From positions 39,704,501 through 39,768,500 of the forward strand of contig OX031057.1 of NCBI GenBank assembly GCA_943736015.1: a stretch of 64,000 nt of DNA. The letters are read 5' to 3'. This document shows, one piece after another, positions 1 through 12,200 of the stretch. The translations under genes were made by a program, and so were the position numbers. Numbering within the stretch: position 1 is the first letter of the stretch; each line of letters begins with the position of its first letter. This DNA comes from Tridacna crocea. Its lineage: Eukaryota > Mollusca > Bivalvia > Cardiida > Cardiidae. The notes beneath the pieces are model-generated. The model was not told the DNA's origin. It made no database searches and saw only the letters and a program-made list of their open reading frames with translations.

Positions 1-19
1 CTATCACTGAATGTGACTT

Positions 20-330
20 AATACCCCCGCCAGCTCTTTGACAGTAAAAAATGTCAAGTTCAAGGGGAGATACTGGATAATTCATCCAGGAGGAGTTGAA
101 ACTTGAAAATTGCATCTTGCAAATTTTCATTATATGATCAATATATCTGCAAAGTTTCAATACAATAATTATTGAATGAAAACTGTAGGAGTTCGCAACA
201 CAAAATGGCTTGTATTTTATACACAGATGGACACATGGACGGAAGGACACACGGATGGACACATGGATAGACTGGCTGATTCCAGTATACCTCCGAAAAC
301 ATTTGTTTTGCAGGGGTATAATAATTAAAT
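20..330 (+). mobile_element. Non-autonomous element with ATGGACAC tandem tail and CCCCGC-type hairpin end
   Basis: The stretch opens with ACCCCCGCC near 27 and closes at about 286-325 with an inverted repeat (GTATACCTCCG / CAGGGGTATAATAA). Before that end lie several copies of GGACACATGGA-like units (231-270). The same CCCCCGCC opening recurs at 63973 and a related end at 10360-10395. Family not named. Confidence 0.45.
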
Positions 331-515
331 AAAATTTAACATGATTCTTGCCAGCTATTCCTCATAGAAGTGGCAGGTATGATACAGTCAGCTTATTGCT
401 CATGGGTCCATGTTCACCAACTATTTGTTAGGAAATTCTTCATCTTATTCTCAAGAATTTTTCCATTTTGAAAGTATGTACCATACTACAATTTCTGATT
501 GGCACAGCCCTTTGG

Positions 516-739
516 TTAATCCTGTACCAAACAATCTCTGGTTTTTACGACCCAGAAAAAGAAACCTTTTGAAAACATTTTGGGAAAAGGAGAAAATGCT
601 GGTAACCGGCATTTTCTCCTTTTCCCACAATGTTTTCTACCCTGTTGGAAACAAATTCCAAATTTTGAGTTGCATTTGTTATCTACAAGTGCTCTCAATT
701 TGGATATTTCTTAAATTTTGTCATTTGGTAAAGAGTTAA
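516..739 (+). mobile_element. MITE-A copy
   Basis: TTAA at both ends. Core palindrome GGAGAAAATGCTGGTAACC / GGCATTTTCTCC nearly perfect. The plus sign here means the CTGAGAAAGAAGCC-type arm comes first. Confidence 0.85.
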
Positions 740-951
740 ATCAATTACCGCAGAAGTTGTGTAACTTTCTAAATCGAGAAAAAGATTAGTAGAAAAGTTC
801 AAATTAGTTGTTCTTGGTAATTACTTCTCTCACAAAGATATCTACTAAAATATGGTACAAAATGATATATTCTTCATGGCATGGTATCCTTTTACCACAC
901 TTTCCTCCGGTTAAACAATCTCAAAGAAGAAGACATTCAAAAAGCATTACA

Positions 952-3136
952 AACAAGAGGGCCATGATGGCCCTGAAATCGCTCACCTGAGTTTATTGAC
1001 CAAACATGCACCATCTAGTTTCCCAGTGACCTAGTTTTTTATCAGACATTACCCATCATCAAACACTTTTGAGATATCAATAAGACAAACATTCTGGCCA
1101 AGTTTCATGAGTATTGGACTGAAAATGTGGCCTCTACAGTGTACAAAAGGTTTTTCTAAGATTTCATCAAGTGACCTAGTTTTGGACCCGACAAATACCC
1201 ATTATCAAACTCTTTTGAGACATCACCAAAACAAACATTCTGACCAAGTCTGAAGAGTATCAGGCAGAAAATGTAGCCTCTGGAGTGTACACAAGGTTTT
1301 TCTAATATTTGACCCATTGACCTAGTTTTTGACTCCACATGACCCATTTTCAAACTCATTCAAGGTATCACCAGGACAAATATTATGAACAAGTTTTAGG
1401 AGTATCAGACTGAAAATGTGTCCTCCAGAGCATACACAAGGTTTTTATAACATTTGACCTATTGACCCAGTTTTTGACCCAACATGACCCATATTCAAAC
1501 TCATCCAAGATATTATAAAGGCAAACATTCTGACTAATTTTCAAGAGTGTTGGATTGAAAATGTGGCATCCAGAGCATATACAAGGTTTTTCTAAGATTT
1601 GACCTGGTGACCTAGTTTTTAACCCCCAATGACCCATTTTCAAACCTGTCTGAGATATCATCAAGACAAACATTCTGACCAACTTACAAGAGTTTCGGAC
1701 TGAAAATGTGGCCTCTAGAGCCTACAACAGGTTTTTCTAAGATTTGACCTGGTGACCTAGTTTTTGACCCCACATGACCCATTTTCGTTCTTGTCCGAGA
1801 TATCATCCAGGCAAACATCCTGACCAACTTTCATGAGTATCCAACTGAAAATATGGCCTCTAGAGCGTACAAAAGGTTTTTCTAAGATTTGACCTAGTGA
1901 CCTAGTTTTTGACCCAACGTGACCCATTTTCAAACTCGTCCGAGATATCATCCAGACAAACATTCTGACCAACTTTCATGAGTATCCAACTGAAAATGTG
2001 GCCTCTAGAGCGTACAAAAGGTTTTTCTAAGATTTGACCTGGTGACCTAGTTTTTGACCCCACGTGACCCATTTTCGAACTCGTCCGAGATATCATCCAG
2101 ACAAACATCCTGACCAACTTTCATGAGTATCCAACTAAAAATGTGGCCTCTAGAGCGTACAAAAGGTTTTTCTAAGATTTGACCTGGTGACCTAGTTTTT
2201 GACCCCACGTGACCCATTTTCGAACTCGTCCGAGATATCATCGAGACAAACATCCTGACCAACTTTCATGAGTATCCGACTGAAAATGTGGCCTCTAGAG
2301 CGTACAAAAGGTTTTTCTAAGATTTGACCTGGTGACCTAGTTTTTGACCCCACGTGACCCATTTTCGAACTCGTCCGAGATATCATCGAGACAAACATCC
2401 TGACCAACTTTCATGAGTATCCGACTGAAAATGTGGCCTCTAGAGCGTACAAAAGGTTTTTCTAAGATTTGACCTGGTGACCTAGTTTTTGACCCCACGT
2501 GACCCACTTTCAAACTTGTCCGAGATATCATCCAGACAATCATCCTGACCAACTTTCATGAGTATCCAACTGAAAATGTGGCCTCTAGAGCGTACACAAG
2601 GTTTTTCTAAGATTTGACCTGGTGACCTAGTTTTTGACCCCACGTGACCCACTTTCGAACTCGTCCGAGATATCATCGAGACAAACATCCTGACCAACTT
2701 TCACGAGTATCCGACTGAAAATGCGGCCTCTAGAGCGTACACAAGGTTTTTCTAAGATTTGACCTAGTGACCTAGTTTTTGACCCCACATGACCCATTTT
2801 CGAACTCGTCCGAGATATCATCGAGACAAACATCCTGACCAACTTTCATGAGTATCCGACTCAAAATGTGGCCTCTAGAGCATACACAAGGTTTTTCTAA
2901 GATTTGACCTAGTGACCTAGTTTTTGACCCCACATGACCCATTTTCGAACTCGTCCGAGATTTCATCGAGACAAACATCCTGACCAACTTTCATGAGTAT
3001 CCGACCAAAACTGTGGCCTGTAGAGCGTACACAAGGTAAAAAGTTGACGACGGACGACGCACGACGGACGACGGACGCCGGACACAGCACGATCACAATA
3101 GCTCACCATGAGCACTTCGTGCTCAGGTGAGCTAAA
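952..3136 (+). mobile_element. AACAAGAGGGCC-type element carrying a 145-bp tandem array
   Basis: It begins AAACAAGAGG followed by the hairpin GGGCCATGATGGCCC and GCTCACCTGAG (981-991). It ends with GACGGAC-type repeats (3045-3090) and CTCAGGTGAGCTAAAA (3122-3137), so GCTCACCTGAG is present inverted at both ends. Elements with these ends are, from memory, common in bivalve genomes; the short hairpin and CTAA-like 3' end would suit a Helitron-like element, but no helicase is present and I do not claim the class. Confidence 0.6.
1010..3035 (+). repeat. Tandem array, ~145-bp unit, about 14 copies
   Basis: Successive units contain GTGACCTAGTTTTTGACCCC, CAAGGTTTTTCTAAGATTTG and CATCCTGACCAACTTTCATG at steps of 145 bases. 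The units in the middle (about 1890-2990) are nearly identical while those on the left (1010-1700) differ more and vary in length. Identical stop-free stretches of 71 codons on the minus strand in each unit are a by-product of the repeat. Confidence 0.9.
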
Positions 3137-3231
3137 AAAGAGGAAAAGTGCTGGTTACCAGATGCAAAATGGATGTCTAAAAATTTTGTTGTCTGGCTAA
3201 AAGATGAATCACTACAACTAAGTCTTTTTAC

Positions 3232-6200
3232 CTGTTACTTTAAGCCAGGCATCAATTCTATCCATTGTTTGTGTCATGGTTTCAAAACTTTCTGGTCCTG
3301 TTCTCTCCGGAGTAAACAGACGAGACGAAATACAGACAGGAGCTGGTGGGGCACCATCTGATGATATGACGTAAAATAATCTGCACGTTTGTACAACACG
3401 GCGTTTAGAAAATTTTGAAACAATTCGATCTGTGTCCTCAGGTGATATTCCAACATCTCTGCCTTGTAGAAAAAAAAAAGGCTTTCTGTGTTTGTTTTTA
3501 GCTCTACTGGTTGAAAGCCAAAAAGGCTTAGGTATATGAAGTTACCATATTCTCTGTGCGTGTCTCAGACCTGTTGCAACCATTCCATTTCTTACAATAT
3601 TATCCATACTGGTTGAAAATATTTTCTTTTACATTCCATCCTCATCAATGATCCAAATTTTAACCCTTTACTCCACAAGGCATTTCTATGGTATCTCTAA
3701 TTGACCTTAAATAACAGCAAGAATGAAGCAGTTTCTTACGTGTATATGACACCTTTTGATAGTATAGAAAACATTGTGACAAAAGGTGAAATTGTTCGTC
3801 ATGGGCAATTTCACCTTTTGGCACAATGTTTTCCAAAGGCTCCTACAAGCGATGCGTAGAAATGAGTATCTATGGAGTAAAGGGTTAAATCAACTGTGAG
3901 AATATCCCTGTGATGAAAAAATTCCTCTCTATCTGTAAAGAAGCTAGGCCCTACTGTTCTGAAAATCCATCTATCTTTTTTTAAAGTCATGAAAACTTGG
4001 AATAATGTCATACAGACTAAATCGGAACAGGTTTCATTTGCAGTTACATGCACTAACCAGCTACAGCTAGGCCTTCTAATAATCTCGTTTTTGCTTTTAG
4101 ATGTTTAACAGAATATGAAATTTAGGCTTGTCTCTATTTAAATGCATTATTTTCACAATTTATTTCAAATTTCATGCCACTGAAATTGATCATCACATCT
4201 ACCAGAAATGTTTAGACAAAACCGTTTGACTTACAGTTAACTTACCAAAAAACTTATCAACAAGGACATCATTTTGTTGAATGTTCACAATTCGAATACC
4301 CTGTAAAAGATAAAGGATGTTTAACCCTTTACCACACAATCATCAGTTTGAGAAAGAAGCCTTTTCGAAACATTGTTGGAAAAGGAGAAAATGTTTGTAA
4401 CCAGCATTTTCCCCTTTTTGTACAATACTTTCTACTTTTCCAAAAAACAAATTTCAATTTTTCAGTCACACTGATATTGCTGTCAGCCAATGTTTCCAAT
4501 TTGAACATGTCTAAATTTTGTAATTTAATTTGGCAAAGAGTTCAGTGCTTTCAAAATAATTTGATGGGAAACACTAGTTGGAAGGTGTCATGGACAGTGT
4601 AGATCAAGTTCAGACTGCATAGATTGTGAAGTCTGATCTCTGACCTACACTGTCCATGGCTTAATTATAAACTATGACCAAAATATTTCTTGATCTGATC
4701 TTGCAGCCAAAATGTATTTGTTGTCTGTGAGAAAATGCAATTTATCAATTCGGTAATAGAAGAGTTAATAAACTCATGGGTGGGAGATATTCATGTTGTT
4801 CAGACAAGATGATTATATTTTGTGTCTCTTCTCCGATTAAGAGTACCTGTAGCTAATGCAAGGCTGACACTGGCATGAGTTTTGGCCATGATTTTGTTGT
4901 GGCAAGTCGTGCCATTTTGGGGCACGAACTGGCAGACTCCTGCGGTACTCAGGGATTTCTTGGACCGGCTTCTTCTGCTGCCTGGTAGCCTCGTCCTCAC
5001 TCGATGGCTATCTCTGGCTTTCGAGTGGATCCTGCTGTGTCTCCAGGATAACATCAAAACTTGATAAGGATGACTGGGGGGAATGATCTCTCTCAGCGGT
5101 CTCTGCCTCTGGCCTGTCAGCTCCAGGCCTTCTCTGCTTTGTTCTTCCTCGTGTCTGCTTTGTTTTAGGCATCTTGTCTCTGTGATACAAGTTGTCTCTT
5201 TGCTGACGATCTCTGGAATGGCCAGCAGTATCCAGGAAGCCATATATACCCCGCACCGACGCGAGCGCCACTGTCGCGCAATAGTTGTGAACTGCTCGTG
5301 GACATGTCGTCAACTACTTGTGAGCTGTTCATTAACTATTTGTGGCAGTTTGTGACAGTCATGGCATGAGGCGCTTGCCACACACTGGCGTGCATCCACC
5401 CACATTGTCCCGACAAGTTCACGAACAGTTTGGGCATAGTTCACGACCCGGTTGCGAAATTTTGTATTGACCAAAATTTTGAACATTTCAAAATTCTTGT
5501 CCCGACATGGCACACAGTCATGATGACTTTACGCACACTTCACACCAGCTTATGACTCAAGTTGTGCCAATGCGTGTCACAGAATCGTGCAATTGTCAGC
5601 CTTGCTTAAGAGTATCTGTAGCAAATAACATTTTTCAAAATGAAACTTTTAGACCAAAGTCTAACTTATGCAGCTTTCATTCTGTATAAATGTTTTACTT
5701 TACAATTCATAGAATATATACCTGCTCTGCAGAAATCCAGTTGGACATGTTATAAATGAGTGATTCAAACTTCTCAAAGCCTGCTTGTCGGTGAAAATCC
5801 CATGAGCTTGTCATTTCTGGAGCAAAATCTTTAATTCCTGCCATTAAAAATAAAATTTAGAGATATTTAAACACACATAATTATTTATGTTTTTCCAAGG
5901 TCGGAAGTCTTGGACATTGTCCCACTGAAATGAAACAAGAGCGGCAAGTTGTCGCAAGATACGCCCGTCCTACCCCAAGTTGTAAAGCTGGGGCATGCAC
6001 TGGACAAAATTCAAGAATGAAAAACAACAAAGGGCAATAACTCAGAAATTAAGCAAGCAAGAGTTATGATTCCTGTGCACTGCACTCCCCCTCGGTGAGA
6101 TCTATCCATCCATGAAATTTCATAACCCTAGGTAGTATAGTTTTGGAGATATTCAGCGGACAAAATTCAAGTATAAAAAACGACAAAAGGCAATAACTCA

Positions 6201-9200
6201 AAAATTAAGCAAGCAAAAGTTATGATTCTTGTGCACTGCACTCCCCCTCAGTGAGATCTATCCACCCATGAAATTTCATAACCGTAGCTAGTATAATTTT
6301 GGAGAAATGCTCCGGACAAAATTCAAGTATGAAAAACAACAATGGGCAATAACTGAAAAATTAAGTGAGCAAGAGTTATGATTCTTGTGCACTGCACTCT
6401 CCCTCAATGAGATCTATCCACCCATAAAATTTAATAACGGTAGCTAGCATAGTTTTGGAGAAATGCTCCGGACAAAATTCAAGTATGAAAAACAACAAAG
6501 GCCAATAACTCAAAAATTAAGCAAGCAAGAGTTATGATTCCTGTGCACTGCACTCCCCCTCAATGAAATCTATCCACCCATGAAATTTCATAACCCTAGC
6601 TAGTATAATTTTGGAGATATGCTCCGGACAAAATTCAAGTATGAAAAACAACAAAGGGCAATAACTCAAAAATTAAACAAGCAAGAGTTATGATTCTTGT
6701 GCACTGCACTCCCCCTTGATGAGATCTATCCACCCATGAAATTTCATAACCCTAGGTAGTATAGTTTTGGAGATATGCTCCGGATAAAATTCAAGTATGA
6801 AAAACAACAAAGGGCAATAACTAAAAAATTAAGCAAGCAAGAGTTACGATTCCTGTGCACTGCACTCCCCCTCAATGAGATCTATCCACCCATGAAATTT
6901 CATTATCCTAGCTTGTATAGTTTTGGAGATATGCTCTGGACAAATAACTGGACGCCGCCCGCCCGCCCGCCCGCCCGGCATGGGTGATCCCATAATACAT
7001 CCTGTCTTTGACGGGCGCATAAAAATGCCCCATAATGACACATGTATGTGTATATATATATATATATATATATTACAGTTGGATTTTGTTCCTTTAAAAT
7101 TTACTTGCGAATCAGTGTTGCGTGCATCTGTCTTTCATACTCTTTACCAAATAACAAGGTGTTGAACTTGTCCCATTCCTACCATTCAAAGACAACAAAT
7201 GTGGCTAAAATGATGGAAACTTTTTTTTGAAAGAATAGAAAATATTGCTGAAATAGAAGTAAATGCTGTTTACCAACATTGTCTCTTGTTCCCGCAATGT
7301 TTTCAAACACCATCTTCCTCAGGTTATTTTCAAAGGGTTATACAGTCCACTCCACATATTACGAGATCGGTTTCAACGAGATACCGCTTATAACGTAAAT
7401 CTTGCTGAGTCCCGGCAGAATCCCTTCTTTTTTTCTTTCATTTTATACCGCGTAGAACGAGATCGGTTACGGCGAGATATCGGCTATAACGTAAAAATAG
7501 TCCAGGCCCCCAACGTAAATTTCCCACCTTACAACGAGGTCCATTGATAAAATACGTCATCTGCATTAGTTTGTCACCATGCAAGGCAATTATCGAATAA
7601 TTATCGGATTAACTCTCTAACATTAAACTATTGTCGCATTTTGGATATGTTTGCGCTACGGGCTAAATTGATCCGTAGGTGATTAAATGTTATCACACAT
7701 TTTTTTAGCAGTTTATACATGTAGCTTATTAGTGACCATTTCTGATGGATGAATTGAAAACTTAACGCCGGTTCTTTGAGTGCGAGTCGGACATTGATCA
7801 GAGCACATTTTCAACTTAGCGAGTATTGAACAATTACTGCAGAATAGAGTCAAAAACAAAAAAGACAATCTAAAATAATAGCATTCTTCAAATTATTAAG
7901 TGTATATTTTTAAAATGCTAACATTCATGTTTACTTGTAAATACATATAATACACTGTACAGTAAATCGATAGAGTTATCTGTCTTTGTATGCTCTTTAA
8001 AAAGAAGGTAATTAGCTACTTCCGGTGTAAACGAAACTAAACAGTATGAAAGTCTGTATCCTTACGTATCCTTACGATGTTTAATTTCTGATTTGGTTAT
8101 AACGAAACCCGGTTACAACGAGGTAATACGTCTTGTCCCCGCGATCTCGCTGTATCCGGAGTGCACTGTATTTATGGTAAAATTGAAGAAAGGCTTCATT
8201 CCTTAAAGTTTACAGAACATTTGTCACCTTCCTAAATACATGTACATGCTCTCACCTAACAGTTCTCTTGCTGGAGATCCAAGAATGTAGAATATTCTTA
8301 TGACCTGTGTTTCTCGACAGAATTTCAGTTTGTCCTCATCCCAACAGGCTGTTTCTGGGTCCAGCTCTTCTTTAAATAATTCATAGGCCTTGATATAATC
8401 AGTCTCTACTGTCAGAATGGTTCCTGTTGAAATCAAAATCAAAGTATCCATGTTATTGAGTCACACTCACCTCATGTAAATGCCTTTTACAAATCTGACT
8501 CATTCATTGACTCTTTACCAAACAACAAAATTTCAGATTAGTCCAAATTGACAGCATTTTCAGATGACAAAATTAACATGACTAGAGAATTTAATTTTGT
8601 TTTTGAAAGGGAAGAAAACATTGCAGGAAAAGGAAAAAATGCTGGTAACCAGCATTTTCTCCTTTTCCCACAGTGTTTTCAGAAGGCTTCTTTCTCAGGG
8701 TTGTGAAAGCCAGGGATTGTTTGGGAAAGGGTTAGATGTTTTTTATTATCCCCTTTTTAACATTATTGCAGACTTTCACAGCTACAGCTCACATGTTACA
8801 GTATTATGTTTGTTCTGAGCTTCACCAGATCCAGACCAGGGCTGTGAGGTGTCATACCAAAAACACATCAAGGAAAAACTTTTCATCTAGGAAGGCTTGA
8901 TCATGGACCCTCCAGGTTACAGGACCTATCGTTAACCACTGAGCCATGCAGAATAACATTTATGGAATGGTCTAATGTTGAAGTAAATTAGATATGTAAC
9001 AATAATCACAGAAAACATTCTTCAATAATTCAAATCATGTGTATTTTGCCAAAATAACTTGTAAAAGAAGAAAAATCAAGCATACAAGCAAGTTTTAGCT
9101 AATAATTCTTTAGTCACTGTAAGAAGTTTCTATATTTACCCAAGAACCACAATAATGTTCTCTAAGCCATCAACAGCAAACAGATTAAAACATATCCTCA

Positions 9201-12200
9201 CGCTTTTCAAGGTCAAATTTGAAAATATATGAGCCAATCTCTGTGAAGGGCGGGTTTAATGCATCTGCAAATATAATTGGCCCAGATCATCCAGGCATTC
9301 TGCACAGGTCGACCTTGGGAAAAACTTAATTATTGCTATTGGTCATTTTTTCTGAATGTCCAAGGATCACTCTACCTTGTGATTCAGTAGGTATTTAGGC
9401 ACCAAAGTTTTTTTGTATCCACATTTTTATGGTAACCAGCATGGTAAAATGCATCACAGAGGTACATTAACCTCCTTTTTCTAGAGTACTGTTCATTTGT
9501 TACTGAGAATTACACCTTACAGATATACAAAAACACCACATACAAATGCTGATGATTTCAAGATGAGCATGACATTGTTCTCAATAATTATCTGTATTAT
9601 AAGTGCTTAGTGCTCTGAAAGACAATAAGAGTAGCAACATGTGAAAACTTAAACCTGGAAGTGGGTTGGTCGTCAATTTTTCGTTGATGCTTTCTATAGA
9701 CTGATACAGGTTTTTGAAGGTTTTGAACTTCCTAAAGCCAATTCCTCCCTGCATGGTAACGTCTCCAGTAAAGGAAACACCTTTATAAAAATACCTGAAA
9801 AAACATTAAATGAATTAACATGATCTTGACCTTTAGATCAGGTCATGATGATTTTTAACCCTTTACCAAAAGATGAATTTTTAGACTTGCCTAAATTGCA
9901 AGCATCTGAAGAAGACAAAATAAATGTGACTAAAACGTTGAAATTTCTTTTTCCACAAAGTTATCAAAAGCCTTCATCTTTAGGGTCATTAAATGCTGGA
10001 GTTGTGTGGTAAAGGGATAAATACTTATACAGACAGTGTAGATTTAGATCAGTCTGCAGATTCTGATGCTCGATAAGAATATTCATCCAAAGGAGCCTAA
10101 ATTTTGCAGTCTGATCTATGTACACTCTCAGTAGAATTTCAAAGAAACCCATCAACAAGTTACCAAACCACCGAGATGAATGTAGAAAACTTTACATTAG
10201 ATATAGGCATCAAAAAAACAAAAAAAAACTGTCTTGGCAGAATGGATTATTGTACACATGTATAAAGTTTCATGAAATTCCGTCCAATGGTATTGGAGAT
10301 ATTCACCAGGACGGACACAAGGACAGATGGACCGATGGATGAAAGGACAGAGGGACGATACTAAAACTATATACCTCCGCCTGGGCGAGGGATAAAAAGT
10401 GAATCTATTCAACCCCCATTCTGCTAAATAAGTGAAAAGATACTTTTAAGCTGGTAGTAAAAACGCAATATTGGCCATTTCAAAGGTATTATGTTTGGAA
10501 AATTATCTCCTTATCAAACAGAGTACCAGAGTAGATTCAAGATCACACTGCATAGAAGGTGCAGTCTTATCTTAATCCACACTATTTACTAAAGGTCCAA
10601 GAATCAAACTTAGCAGCCTAAGAGATAAGTGATCAGTACTAATCATCAGAGTTTTACCCGTAGCGATGTGCAGGAACTAGAATCTCTTCCCTGGGCGGTA
10701 CTTCATTTCTGAGACCAAGTTGTTGAGGAGGGGTACCAGGGTTCATGTTCTTTGTTAACCATAGTCTGAAAGACATGAAAAACAGAAATACTTGGCAACC
10801 CTTAGCTTTTACCAAATCACAACATTTTCAACTTGTCCAAATTGATATTGTTTGCATACAACAACAAAAAAATGGGACTCAAATCAAATCTGTTTTGGGC
10901 GGGGAAGACAACATTGTGGGAAAAGGAGAAAATGCTGGTTACCAGCATTTTCTTTTTTCCTGCAATGTTTTCAAAAGCATTGATTCTATGGGTCATTAAA
11001 AGTAGGTACTGTGTGGTATGGGTTCAACCCACAACCCCTTATTTCAATCCTTTACCACACCATTCTTATTTTGATGACCACACCATTCTTAATTACCACA
11101 CTATTCTTTTAATGACCCGAGGAAAAAGGCAATTGAAAATATTATACAAAATGAAGAAAATGCTGGTAACTAGCTGTTTCTTCTTTCACAACAATATTTT
11201 CTACCATCTCAAGGGCAAATTTTCGTTATCAATTAATCTATAATCATTTTGTTGTATGCAAATGTTTTCAAAAAGGACAAGTTTAACTCTTTACCACACG
11301 AGAAAATTTTAGACTGGTCCAAATTGAAAGCATTTGCAGACGACAAAAAAAAATTGACTAAAAAATAGAAATTTGTTCTGGGAAGGGTAGAAAACACTGT
11401 GGGAAAAGGAGAAAATGCTGGTTACCAGCATTTTCTCCTTTTCCCACAGTGTTTTCAAAAGTCTTCTTTACTTGGGGCGTCAAAAGTAGGGATTGTGTGG
11501 TAATGGGTTAAAATGCTGTTGTGTGGTAAAGGGTTCATGACCCTTAGGAAAAGGTTTCTGAAAAGATCGCTGGAAACAGAGAAAATACTGGTTGTCTCAC
11601 AGAGACAAATGCCATCTCTAGATCTGCATTTAATTAGTTGTCAACAATTTGCCCTCAATGTGAGTAAGTTCAGAATTCTGTGTACATGTGTATTGGTAGA
11701 TCTATTACCTCCGTCATTTAACCTGAATGATCCATGTCAACATCTTTTACATAAGTTGAAATTCTGTTTATACCCTTGGCACCGATAGAGCTGCCTTCAA
11801 CATATGCCCCAAATGGTCATGGAAATATTTTCTATGGTATGTGCCATTTGAATTGCTTACCTGTTTATATTCTTACAAGCAAAGTCTGTAACAAAGAAAA
11901 AAATGAATAAATGAATGGCAGAAATAAGGAAACAGGGCGGTTCTGAACCCCAGAACTCCCAGATGAAAGGCCAATACCTTAACCACTGAGCCAAAGAGAT
12001 ATCTCCTTGATGCTGTGCTCAGGTATTGTATTTAAATCGGAACAAAGCCATGCATGAAGGAGTGGTCTCCAGTAACAATATAAGTGCCTTCCTGTATATT
12101 TTATAACTTCCCGAATGATAGTCAGAATCCTATTTATGTTCCTTCTTCTATATTTAGGAAAAAGATCAAAATTCCGGTTAAATGAACTAGGCAATAAAGA

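Noticed and set aside
1757-2987. Eight overlapping 71-codon open frames on the minus strand (MVRMFVSMISRTSS-type)
   Set aside because: They repeat with the 145-bp tandem unit and come from its lack of stops in one frame; no start context, no promoter, no family.
1010-3035. CRISPR array
   Set aside because: Units are 145 bp with no short repeat and unique spacer pattern, in an animal genome.
4800-5243. 147-codon minus-strand gene
   Set aside because: The frame runs out through the end of the 748-bp TIR element into the flank; the better start (5172) is in another frame and belongs to the element.
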